A DNA stretch of 15,065 bases, from positions 1-15,065 of the forward strand of contig JAEOTF010000407.1 of assembly GCA_016840025.1 (NCBI GenBank), in the 5' to 3' direction. Of the stretch, positions 1 through 6,976 are shown one piece after another. The notes beneath the pieces are model-generated. The model was not told the origin of the DNA. It ran no database searches and saw only the letters and a program-made list of their open reading frames with translations. Every line of letters begins with the position of its first letter. Position 1 is the stretch's first letter. The translations under genes were made by a program, and so were the position numbers. The stretch is from Candidatus Hodarchaeota archaeon. GTDB lineage: Archaea > Asgardarchaeota > Heimdallarchaeia > Hodarchaeales > YT1-039.

Positions 1-1373
1 ATTACTTCCTCAATTGGTATATCAGGTCGTCCGTAGGCGATATTTTCAATTACTGTACCATCAATTATGAACGTATCTTGACTAACTAACCCAATTCCTT
101 TTCGATAGTCCTGTAGGTCAAATTCACTAATATTTATATCATCTAGCGTAATTTGTCCATTTGAAGGATCATAAAAACGTAATAAGAGTTTTACAATGGT
201 TGTTTTACCTGATCCTGTACTTCCTACGAAAGCTACTGTCTGGCCAGAGTCAATATCTACCGAAAAGTTAGTAAAAAGCGGTACTCTGTCTTTGTAGCCG
301 AAGGCAACATTCTGAAACGAAATTTTCCCAGATATTTCTGAAGTTGAGAGTTGATTAGAACCATTAGAAATCTTGCTAGAAGTGTAGAGGAGAGTCAGAA
401 TCCGGTTTGTAGACGCCATAGCTCGTTGATATTGATCAAATGTCTCCCCTAAACGGGTTAATGGCCACAGTAATCGTTGTGTCAAAAATATCATTGCAGA
501 ATAAGCCGCAATTTCTAAATTTCCCTCTATAGTTTGAATCCCTCCAAAGATCATCATCAACACAAATCCTATAACGATAATTTGTCTGATTAATGGCGTA
601 AACGCAGAACTCCATCTGATCGCCTCTCTATTGCTCCCTCGATAAGCAAGAGAAGAAGTACTAATTCGATCCTTTTCAAATTCTTCAGTCGTATAGCTTT
701 TAATTGTAGAAATCCCAGTTAAATTGTTTGAAAGCTGCCCGTTCATTATCCCTACATTCTCTCGGACTGTCTTGTATCTTGGTTCTAGAAAATTCTGATA
801 TTTGACAGAGAACAGTAAAATAAAGGGCATAGGTATTATAGCCATCCACGCAACTTGAGGGGAGAGAATAAGAAACGCTGTGCAAATTGTTATAGCTGTT
901 ACAGTAACCTGAATTAGGTCATTTGCTCCTACATCTAAAAATCGCTCTAGTTGGTTGATGTCATCATTTAATATCGACATTAACCCGCCTGTTTGCCTAT
1001 CTTCAAAATATTCGAGTTCCATATGTTGTAAATGGCTGTATGCATCCATACGTAGTTCATGTTCGATATCTTGGGCTAAATTCCGCCAGTAAACTCTGTA
1101 AATGTATTCGAAAAGTGACTCAAACCCCCAAACGATTAATGTCAGAAATCCCAGTACATAAAGCTGTGTTTCAAGATTAGAACTAATGAAACCAAAAATT
1201 GAATCTTCTTTTCGAACGACAATATCCACAGCTGCAGCGATGAGAAATGGTGGTGCTAAATCGAACCACTTGTTTAAAACTGAAAAAACCGTTGCCCAAA
1301 GCATTTTAAGCCGATATTCTTTTGAATATGCGAGTAAACGAACAAGAGGGGCGTTTTTAATGGAAGTGAGCAT
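1..1373 (-). CDS. ABC exporter half-transporter (ABCB/MsbA type), C-terminus cut off by window edge
   Basis: Translating the minus strand from the ATG at 1373 gives about 457 residues without a stop to the window edge. The first ~310 residues form a six-helix exporter-type transmembrane domain (APPFLIAAAVD near residue 35 is typical of the entry to TM1), followed by a nucleotide-binding domain with Walker A GSTGSGKT at about residues 384-391 and the Q-loop glutamine of LVSQDTF at about 432. The ABC signature, Walker B and H-loop lie outside the window. Fused TMD-NBD order marks an exporter of lipids, drugs or peptides; such half-transporters act as homo- or heterodimers, and a partner gene may lie further left. 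The frame stays open upstream to a TGA at 1485-1487, but there is no ATG before 1373; a GTG at 1385 is the nearest alternative. A TATAAATA box lies at 1388-1395 on this strand, slightly close for a start at 1373. Substrate unknown. Confidence 0.9.
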   Translation of the reverse strand, partial: MLTSIKNAPLVRLLAYSKEYRLKMLWATVFSVLNKWFDLAPPFLIAAAVDIVVRKEDSIFGFISSNLETQLYVLGFLTLIVWGFESLFEYIYRVYWRNLAQDIEHELRMDAYSHLQHMELEYFEDRQTGGLMSILNDDINQLERFLDVGANDLIQVTVTAITICTAFLILSPQVAWMAIIPMPFILLFSVKYQNFLEPRYKTVRENVGIMNGQLSNNLTGISTIKSYTTEEFEKDRISTSSLAYRGSNREAIRWSSAFTPLIRQIIVIGFVLMMIFGGIQTIEGNLEIAAYSAMIFLTQRLLWPLTRLGETFDQYQRAMASTNRILTLLYTSSKISNGSNQLSTSEISGKISFQNVAFGYKDRVPLFTNFSVDIDSGQTVAFVGSTGSGKTTIVKLLLRFYDPSNGQITLDDINISEFDLQDYRKGIGLVSQDTFIIDGTVIENIAYGRPDIPIEEV

Positions 1374-1805
1374 AGATTGGACCACTTTATTTATACTAAT
1401 TTCATTTTCTATAGCAGTATCTATTTGGGAACTGTTAAGTAGAGAAACGAATTTGAGATTTTCTGAGAAAGCTATAAGCTGAATTCATATATTAATTAAT
1501 CAATCCCAATGCTTCCAGTAATACAACTAAACCAATAGAATCAATTATCAGGATTATAACGAGTATAATGGCAATTTTATCTCATTTATCAAGTTTAGAA
1601 TTGTTATCGAAGGCTGGTTCTATCCCTCTGTATTAAGGGAGTAACGATGATTTGAGTATATGTCAAATTGAATATGTGAAAAATAGCATAATGACTGCTT
1701 TATTCAGGTTCAAATATGTAAACTATTTATGAAAAACAGCAGGTACAATGATAAAACAGAAATTGATTCACGAAGCTGGCTACTTCCTCTTAAGGAGACT
1801 TAATT
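1374..1805. other. Divergent intergenic region, no gene seen
   Basis: This 432-bp stretch separates the divergent ABC exporter and metalloprotease. Positions 1374-1484 are still open in the exporter frame but lack an ATG. The rest is AT-rich, with no long ORF and no tRNA cloverleaf. It holds a weak hairpin (TCCCT 1623-1627 with AGGGA 1636-1640) and AT-rich stretches that could act as TATA boxes for either side (around 1388-1395 for the minus strand, around 1711-1730 for the plus strand). Promoters for both genes must lie here, but I cannot place the plus one firmly. Confidence 0.5.
1792..1797 (+). promoter_or_regulatory. Ribosome binding site of the metalloprotease gene
   Basis: AAGGAG lies 8 bases before the ATG at 1806. 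It is a strong Shine-Dalgarno match and supports this start over later methionines, which would also remove the signal peptide. Confidence 0.75.
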
Positions 1806-3404
1806 ATGTTATTTTTTAGGAAGTGTAAGAACAAAGTATATTTTACAGTCTCACTTAGTCTTTTATTTTTTTTCTTCATTGGTACATTCCCTCTCACTGG
1901 TTCTTTTAACCTAGGTGAACGTCTCTACTTTCAGGATAACCACAGAGTGCAGGATCATCTTCGGAGTCCAAGCTTTCAAGGTGTTGGATATCAACGCACT
2001 TTCTGGTCTTACAATTTCACTGCTTCATTATATTATGAGATAAATGCAACTTTACTCGCAGTAGGGGTACATAGTTATATTTTCATGCAAAATAGCTGTA
2101 TAGCGGAATTAGGGGAATCAATTGCTAGTGAGCAGGCAGAAATCATACGTGATGAATTTGACAATACAATTTATCCTCGAGTCACTGACTTAGCCGGTCA
2201 TCCTAACGGAACTTTGGGTGATATCGACAATGATCCTAGAATTGCAATTTTACTCTCATCTAATCCCATGAGTTACTATTCTCAAAGAAATGAACTGCCA
2301 TTGGATTATTCTAACCAATGTGAGATGTTCTACATCTATAATTACCTCCATAAATTGCCCTTCTACTTATTTACTACTATCGCCCATGAATTCCATCATC
2401 TTGTTTGGTTTAACAATGAAATGGATGAACCTCAATTCATTCTAGAAGCTTTAGCAGAATATGCTACGTATCATACAGGTTATTTAGCTCCCTATGATAA
2501 TATCTCTTCACGGGTAAAGTACTTTCTTCCCCATCCAGAAGACTCTCTTCTATGTTTTAATGTGTATAATGATGGTGATTTAACAGTGGCCATTGATTAT
2601 GGAAGCGGATATTTGTTTGCCTTCTACATTGCTGAACACTACGGGGTTAATATTCTCCGAAACCTGATAACAGAATCCGCAGACGGAGCCCACGGGATTG
2701 AAGCGGTTTTACAAGCAGCTGGCAATAATATCACATTTAATGACCTTTACCTGAATTGGATTACGGCACTAACAATTGATGAAGTCGGCTTTCAAAACAA
2801 TCTCTACGGTTTTGAGAGTTTAGATGCCCAAATTAGCAGCTACGATTATGTTGATGAGCTTCCCCTCCTTAATGAAACAGTATCGCTTCGGTACTATGGC
2901 TTCCATATCCATAAACTACACTCCCCTCCTGATAACTTTGCAGTTCAGATTAAAAAGCTCTCAAATCAAACAATAGGAGTCTCTCTTGCCTTCCATGACA
3001 CTTTTGGGTGGCATATTCACCAACACCTACACGACGAAGCAGAAACCATCGTCACTGATAATTTTTCGGGCTCTTCGATTGATCAAACCTATCTCATTAC
3101 CAGTTACATTTCAAACCACACCCCCACTGTACCCACCAATTATGGACTTGGACCTTTAACAGACATCAAAATCTCCATAATTCAGAGCCCTAACACAGCT
3201 ACAACTATTTCTACTGATACGAAAATTACTTCTACTCTAATTCCTACTCCTACCACTTCCACCACATCCCCTGCACCCCCTATCTCCACTACTCAAGATA
3301 CTAATAATGTTCCCTCATTTATTCTACTCGAATATTCATTCATAACTTTGTTGTTTGGGATCTCAATAATGTTCCTTTGGAATAGAAAGAATATAGACTA
3401 TTAA
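1806..3404 (+). CDS. Secreted, membrane-anchored HExxH zinc metalloprotease (gluzincin-like)
   Basis: 532-residue predicted surface protease. An N-terminal basic stretch and Leu/Phe-rich core (about residues 10-30) form a signal peptide. H194-E-F-H-H198 is the zinc-binding and catalytic motif, and E214 in the following EALAEY, 20 residues after H194, is the likely third ligand. This HEF(Q/H)H...E.L.EY pattern resembles the M6/M30 (immune inhibitor A / hyicolysin) type of gluzincin. An acidic loop, DIDNDPRI (139-146), precedes the active site as in those relatives and may bind calcium. Residues 463-500 are a Thr/Ser/Pro-rich stalk, followed by one transmembrane helix (about 503-525) and a short basic tail (RK at 527-528), so the catalytic domain should face outside, tethered to the membrane. 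It probably degrades extracellular protein. It is monocistronic and divergent from the ABC exporter. The exact peptidase family is uncertain. Confidence 0.82.
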   Translation: MLFFRKCKNKVYFTVSLSLLFFFFIGTFPLTGSFNLGERLYFQDNHRVQDHLRSPSFQGVGYQRTFWSYNFTASLYYEINATLLAVGVHSYIFMQNSCIAELGESIASEQAEIIRDEFDNTIYPRVTDLAGHPNGTLGDIDNDPRIAILLSSNPMSYYSQRNELPLDYSNQCEMFYIYNYLHKLPFYLFTTIAHEFHHLVWFNNEMDEPQFILEALAEYATYHTGYLAPYDNISSRVKYFLPHPEDSLLCFNVYNDGDLTVAIDYGSGYLFAFYIAEHYGVNILRNLITESADGAHGIEAVLQAAGNNITFNDLYLNWITALTIDEVGFQNNLYGFESLDAQISSYDYVDELPLLNETVSLRYYGFHIHKLHSPPDNFAVQIKKLSNQTIGVSLAFHDTFGWHIHQHLHDEAETIVTDNFSGSSIDQTYLITSYISNHTPTVPTNYGLGPLTDIKISIIQSPNTATTISTDTKITSTLIPTPTTSTTSPAPPISTTQDTNNVPSFILLEYSFITLLFGISIMFLWNRKNIDY

Positions 3405-3417
3405 TCTTGTACAAGAT
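3404..3417. repeat. 14-bp perfect palindrome at the protease stop codon
   Basis: ATCTTGT immediately followed by its reverse complement ACAAGAT. It starts at the last base of the metalloprotease stop codon and lies between convergent genes. There is no loop, so it fits a dimeric protein site better than an RNA hairpin; no T-tract follows. Confidence 0.55.
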
Positions 3418-3473
3418 CATGCATGTGGGGGATTCTTACCTATTGGGCACAGGACAATGGATTGATTTTATAG

Positions 3474-4028
3474 TTACATTTTTGCTTGAAAAGTCGCTAG
3501 AGTTTCATAGATTGGCCCAGATGGCGTTAAAGTGCTTTTTTTCAATCGAAATTCAGTAACATTAATTGTACCCAGAGAATCTAGTTGATTCTGAGTGAGA
3601 AATGGTCTAAGTGGGTTGCAGTTCTTTCCACGTTTTGCTCGTGCGATTGTCAGATGCGGAGAAAATGGTCTCCTTTCTTTGGGAAGTCCAAGGTTTGCTA
3701 CTGTAGAATCTATCTCTCTAGCAAGGTTGATCATCTCTTCCTTGCCTTTTGTTACACCAATCCAGACTATTCGGGGATTACCTCTGGGTGGAAAAACTCC
3801 TGTTCCTTCGAGTTCGAGTTCAAAAGGTGAAAAAGAAACTTTTTCTAGACCTTTCTTAAGCTGATTAATCCAATCGTCAGGTTTCTCTCCGATAAATTTG
3901 AGTGTAAAATGAATTAATTCAGGTTTTACTAATCTTATAGGGAAATGACTAATAGACACTTGAAACTGACGAATTGACTTCAGCAGGTCTTCATCTTCCA
4001 GGTCAAAGGAAATAAAAAGCCGTACCAT
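3474..4028 (-). CDS. thpR: RNA 2',3'-cyclic phosphodiesterase (2'-5' RNA ligase family)
   Basis: 184 residues, the usual length for ThpR/LigT of the 2H phosphoesterase superfamily. It carries both catalytic His-x-Thr motifs: H40-F-T42-L and H125-L-T127-I, about 85 residues apart as expected. The start MVRLFISFDL and the segment GTGVFPPRGNPRIVWIGV (76-92) are also characteristic. The family hydrolyses 2',3'-cyclic phosphate ends of RNA to 2'-phosphates and can reversibly join tRNA halves by 2'-5' linkage in vitro; it is cytoplasmic. The gene lies 40 bp downstream of the C_GCAxxG_C_C gene on the same strand, so co-transcription is likely. A purine-rich AAGGGG lies a short distance upstream of the ATG. 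No missing key residues. Confidence 0.93.
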   Translation of the reverse strand: MVRLFISFDLEDEDLLKSIRQFQVSISHFPIRLVKPELIHFTLKFIGEKPDDWINQLKKGLEKVSFSPFELELEGTGVFPPRGNPRIVWIGVTKGKEEMINLAREIDSTVANLGLPKERRPFSPHLTIARAKRGKNCNPLRPFLTQNQLDSLGTINVTEFRLKKSTLTPSGPIYETLATFQAKM

Positions 4029-4068
4029 TCTTATCTGACCCCTTTATAGTTGTATCATCATATCTATC

Positions 4069-4551
4069 CTATGTCTTTTGTTTCTCTCTTTCCATAAATA
4101 TATCCCATGCAAGACCTGCAGCGCTCCCAATGACCTCTCGGCATGTTGTTTCCCAATGATTTTTCTCCACATATTGCTGACGACCTTCAGACTTGTCTAA
4201 ATCGCTTTTAATCAGATCCCTGCATAGATAAGACCCGTGAGCCTTTTCAAACCGTGTTAATATCTCTAATGCAAACCAATGTGGCGGTTCTTCACTTTTA
4301 ACTTTCTCCGATGGCACGTCTTTGCTCCCAAACCGCAATCCTAGTCCCATAACTGCACCACTCACTGCGCCACAAACTGCACCTCGACGTCCAATACCTG
4401 CTCCAAATCCTGTAGCGATAGCTGGAACTAAATCACTTTGGATGTCCAATAAATCACAGAATGTCAGTAAGACCGCTTCTGAACAATAAAATCCTTTCTC
4501 AGCATAAGATTTCGCTAAATTGACAGTTTGCTCTCGTGATAATTTTTTCAT
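4069..4551 (-). CDS. C_GCAxxG_C_C family cysteine-rich protein (probable redox/metal binding)
   Basis: 160 residues with the spaced cysteines and glycine-rich core that define this family (TIGR01909/PF09719): C23 in the YCSEAVL segment, C60-G-A within GAVCGAVSGAVMGLG (57-71), C110 in YLCRDL and C137 in TTCREV. The family is small, soluble and of unknown biochemical function; the conserved cysteines suggest a metal centre or redox role. It is often found in anaerobes, which would fit an oxygen-sensitive cell, but that is inference. The gene is the promoter-proximal member of a probable two-gene unit with thpR. Its start ATG has no clear ribosome binding site, which may mean a short-leader transcript from the TATA-like element at 4603-4610. 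Confidence 0.85.
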   Translation of the reverse strand: MKKLSREQTVNLAKSYAEKGFYCSEAVLLTFCDLLDIQSDLVPAIATGFGAGIGRRGAVCGAVSGAVMGLGLRFGSKDVPSEKVKSEEPPHWFALEILTRFEKAHGSYLCRDLIKSDLDKSEGRQQYVEKNHWETTCREVIGSAAGLAWDIFMEREKQKT

Positions 4552-4602
4552 GCTTTCTAACCAACTTTTACTATTCCTTATGTTCAGAAATCCTTCAAAA
4601 GA

Positions 4603-4610
4603 TATAAAAT
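4603..4610. promoter_or_regulatory. Candidate TATA box shared by divergent genes
   Basis: TATAAAAT sits in the 130-bp region between the C_GCAxxG_C_C gene (-) and the creatininase gene (+). Read on the plus strand it predicts transcription starting near 4632, about 50 bp before the creatininase ATG. Read on the minus strand (ATTTTATA) it predicts a start near 4580, about 29 bp before that ATG. No other equally good box is seen between the genes. Confidence 0.45.
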
Positions 4611-4668
4611 AAGTCCAAACTATTAAATTCTGTATTATTCTAAGAATAACTTAAAAAATGCTCGAATA

Positions 4669-4674
4669 GAGGAG
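4669..4674 (+). promoter_or_regulatory. Ribosome binding site of the creatininase-family gene
   Basis: GAGGAG lies 7 bases before the ATG at 4682 and fixes that start. Confidence 0.7.
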
Positions 4675-4681
4675 TGGAATT

Positions 4682-5446
4682 ATGCCTGAAATTACACGAA
4701 TCACACGAGAAGAGTTTAAACGAATTATTGAGCAAAAACCACTTGTACTTGTTCCAGTAGGGTCGATTGAACAACACGGGCCACATTGTCCTCTGGGAAC
4801 TGATAGTTGGATAGCTCAAACTATTGCTCAAGAAGCATGTGAACGTACAGGCGCTCTTTGCGCACCTCCAGTATTTGTTGCATTATCAGAACACCATAAA
4901 GGATTTCCTGGTACTCTCTGGGTTTCTTATCAAACGTTTTTTAACTATTTATTCGATATTTCTAAGTCTCTAGTTTATCATGGAGCACAAAAGTTGGTTT
5001 TCGTAAATGGTCATGGTGGAAACACTGCAGCCCTTTCAAACATATGTTCAGCCCTTCGTGCCCAATTAAATGCATTTTCTCTCATTTTCCAGTGGTGGAT
5101 TCCGCCAACTCATACTAAGCGTATATTTAAGACTGAAGCAGTGCATGCGGACGGAGTAGAGACTTCTATGGTCGCTGCGATAGATGAAACACTAATTAAC
5201 AAGGAAGCATTTGAAAAAATTATACCTAATGACATCCCTACCCAATGGAGCAAGCGAATTAATGGTAGGATGATCCCTCTTTACACCCACGAATTCTCTC
5301 CTTCTGGGATAGCTGGAACATTAGATGTATACTCCCTAGAAAAAGGAAGAGAGATTAAAGAAGCAGTTATACAGGATTTGATTAAAGTCATTCATGATTT
5401 TCTAGAGTTTCAGATTTCACAATTATATTGTGATAGTCTTCCTTGA
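4682..5446 (+). CDS. Creatininase-family metal-dependent amidohydrolase
   Basis: 254 residues, the normal size for the creatininase/creatinine amidohydrolase family. The binuclear metal ligands are visible: E30 and H32 in GSIEQHGPH, D41 in LGTD, H111 in VNGHGGN, and H155/E160 in VHADGVET. Members open cyclic amides or hydrolyse formamides: creatinine, the formamidopyrimidine of archaeal flavin/F420 synthesis (ArfB), or peptides (MftE). NGHGGN instead of the NGHYEN of true creatininase, and the later Glu ligand, point to the wider family rather than to creatinine as substrate. The stop overlaps the TTG of the MFS gene, so the two are translated together, which suggests the transporter carries this enzyme's substrate or product. 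The enzyme lacks a signal peptide and should be cytoplasmic. Exact substrate unknown. Confidence 0.88.
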   Translation: MPEITRITREEFKRIIEQKPLVLVPVGSIEQHGPHCPLGTDSWIAQTIAQEACERTGALCAPPVFVALSEHHKGFPGTLWVSYQTFFNYLFDISKSLVYHGAQKLVFVNGHGGNTAALSNICSALRAQLNAFSLIFQWWIPPTHTKRIFKTEAVHADGVETSMVAAIDETLINKEAFEKIIPNDIPTQWSKRINGRMIPLYTHEFSPSGIAGTLDVYSLEKGREIKEAVIQDLIKVIHDFLEFQISQLYCDSLP

Positions 5447-6813
5447 TATACTCAAGAAGGGATAACCAACTGAAAAAAACAGATAATAAGAAAAATGACT
5501 CTAAACTCGAAATTGAAGGGTATAGAGAATCTATCCCTATTTATGGAACGTCTATAGGTTATTCTGGCGGTAGAAGTTCATTATTTGTATTTTTTAGCTA
5601 TTATGGACCAGTGTTGGGAGCCACTCCTTTACAACAGTCTATCTTGGTTTCTGTAAGAAACTTAGGTTCAAATATCTTTCAAAGTATATGGGGGTGGTTA
5701 TCTGATCTAAAAGGTCGAAAATTAGTATTAACAATTGGCTTGTCTGCATTGGTACTCTGCACATTGCTTGCTCCATTTATAAATAACCCTTTAGAACTCG
5801 TAATACTCGCCTTGTTTATGACAGGCATTGGCTTTTCTTTTATCCCTGCTTGGAACGCGTTATTAGGTGATTATTCTTCTGAAGAAAAACGGGCTTCTTT
5901 TATTGGAAAAATTAATTCTATTGGGACATATCTTTCCATTTTTGTCATCTTAGTGATGGGGCTGTTTATGGACTCATTTGACCTCCCTTTTCCAAGTAAG
6001 GAAAACATGGATGATCTTGGACTACCATTTCCTGGCAAGGATGTATTCCTTGTTCCCTTCCTAGGAGCTTCTCTTCTTTTTGGAATAGCCCTTCTCTTTT
6101 CTTTCTTACTTGTTGAGAAATATGATATTACAAAGGTAAGAAGAGATGATGAAATCAATCAACTCTCATGGAAGACATTAATAGATAAGAACCCTCCGTT
6201 CAAAAGATTATTGCCTATTGATGCTTTCTTTAGGTTTGCAATGAGTACAGCTTGGCCTATTTTTCCCTTTGTAACTTTGAATGTTGTTCATAACTGGACG
6301 GAAGTATCAGTAATGTGGATATTGTTCAATCTTCCACGAGGATTTGGTCAATCATTTGGTGGTAAATTAGCAGATAGATATGGAAAAAAAAATGTACTTT
6401 GGCTCTCACGTCTTGGCTATACTCTTGTTCCTATTTCCTATTCCTTAGGTCTTTTTTTTCAACAACCACTTTTCTTAATTTGCGGCAACATACCGGGCGG
6501 TTTCGCTTTTGGAGCTGAAGAAACAAGCATTGCTACTTATTCTCTCGATTGCTCTACAGAAGAAACAAAGGCGCGTTATTTCTCGATATTACTCACTGCA
6601 GAAGGAATTACCGCTTTTATAGGCTCCTTATTTTCAGGCTTCGTAATGGAAGCACTATTGATTATTTATGGCTCAGATGCCTTTTTTCTGATATTATCTG
6701 TCATGCTCGCATTAATAACGGTCTTACGTTTTGCATCTGCAATGTTACATGGTTTTATCTATCCAAATCCCCTTGAATACGCAAAAGATCTTGATCTAAC
6801 GTCAAATCCTTAA
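5443..6813 (+). CDS. MFS transporter
   Basis: About 456 residues with roughly 12 hydrophobic helices. MFS motif A appears between TM2 and TM3 (GWLSDLKGRK, 84-93) and again in the second half (GGKLADRYGKK, 306-316), as expected from the duplicated MFS fold. The first ~35 residues are hydrophilic and highly charged. No ATG precedes the first helix: the frame opens at TTG 5443, which overlaps the creatininase stop (TTGA), a coupling arrangement; an AAGAAGG at 5454-5460 would instead place a start at a CTG at 5470, so the exact start is open. The loop around residues 180-200 contains a near-repeat, LPFPSK and LPFPGK. Substrate cannot be told; partnership with the upstream amidohydrolase suggests an amide or amino-acid derivative. 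Confidence 0.88.
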   Translation: MIYSRRDNQLKKTDNKKNDSKLEIEGYRESIPIYGTSIGYSGGRSSLFVFFSYYGPVLGATPLQQSILVSVRNLGSNIFQSIWGWLSDLKGRKLVLTIGLSALVLCTLLAPFINNPLELVILALFMTGIGFSFIPAWNALLGDYSSEEKRASFIGKINSIGTYLSIFVILVMGLFMDSFDLPFPSKENMDDLGLPFPGKDVFLVPFLGASLLFGIALLFSFLLVEKYDITKVRRDDEINQLSWKTLIDKNPPFKRLLPIDAFFRFAMSTAWPIFPFVTLNVVHNWTEVSVMWILFNLPRGFGQSFGGKLADRYGKKNVLWLSRLGYTLVPISYSLGLFFQQPLFLICGNIPGGFAFGAEETSIATYSLDCSTEETKARYFSILLTAEGITAFIGSLFSGFVMEALLIIYGSDAFFLILSVMLALITVLRFASAMLHGFIYPNPLEYAKDLDLTSNP

Positions 6814-6976
6814 ATAAAATTAACATTATCAAGCTTTAGACGGGGAGGATGTCAATCTAACCTATAACTTGATAGAGAATTTCCAATTATTTTAACTAAC
6901 CACAAGTTAAAAAAATAGCGTCGGTCTCTGTCCAATAATTTAGGAAGTTAAATGAAGAGAGAAAGGTGGATTTTTC
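6814..6976. other. Spacer between MFS and DUF1028 genes with hairpin
   Basis: 163 bp with no ORF. It contains a perfect 8-bp inverted repeat (TTTTAACT at 6890-6897, AGTTAAAA at 6905-6912, 7-base loop) and a wider one (TATCAAG at 6827-6833, CTTGATA at 6868-6874). Neither is followed by a T-tract on the plus strand, so an operator is as likely as a terminator. The length allows DUF1028 its own promoter, but no clear TATA box is seen. Confidence 0.45.
6963..6969 (+). promoter_or_regulatory. Ribosome binding site that fixes the TTG start of the DUF1028 gene
   Basis: AAGGTGG lies 7 bases before TTG 6977, supporting a non-ATG start there. This places Thr at position 2, where the family needs it. 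Confidence 0.7.

Noticed and set aside
1186..1482. Plus-strand 98-codon ORF at the ABC exporter start
   Set aside because: It runs antisense to the clear exporter N-terminus, which shows family features; the product has no recognisable pattern.
1623..1640. Hairpin TCCCT/AGGGA as a terminator or riboswitch
   Set aside because: Only a 5-bp stem with an 8-base loop and no T-tract; expected by chance.
1707..1715. GGTTCAAAT resembling a tRNA T-loop
   Set aside because: Flanking bases do not pair into a T-stem and no acceptor or anticodon arm can be built.
3585..3864. Plus-strand ORFs opposite thpR
   Set aside because: They are antisense to an intact ThpR with both His-x-Thr motifs, and their products look like no known protein.
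4682..5446. Naming the gene a true creatininase or ArfB
   Set aside because: The motifs fit the whole family; the residues that separate creatininase, FAPy deformylase and MftE cannot be settled without a tree.
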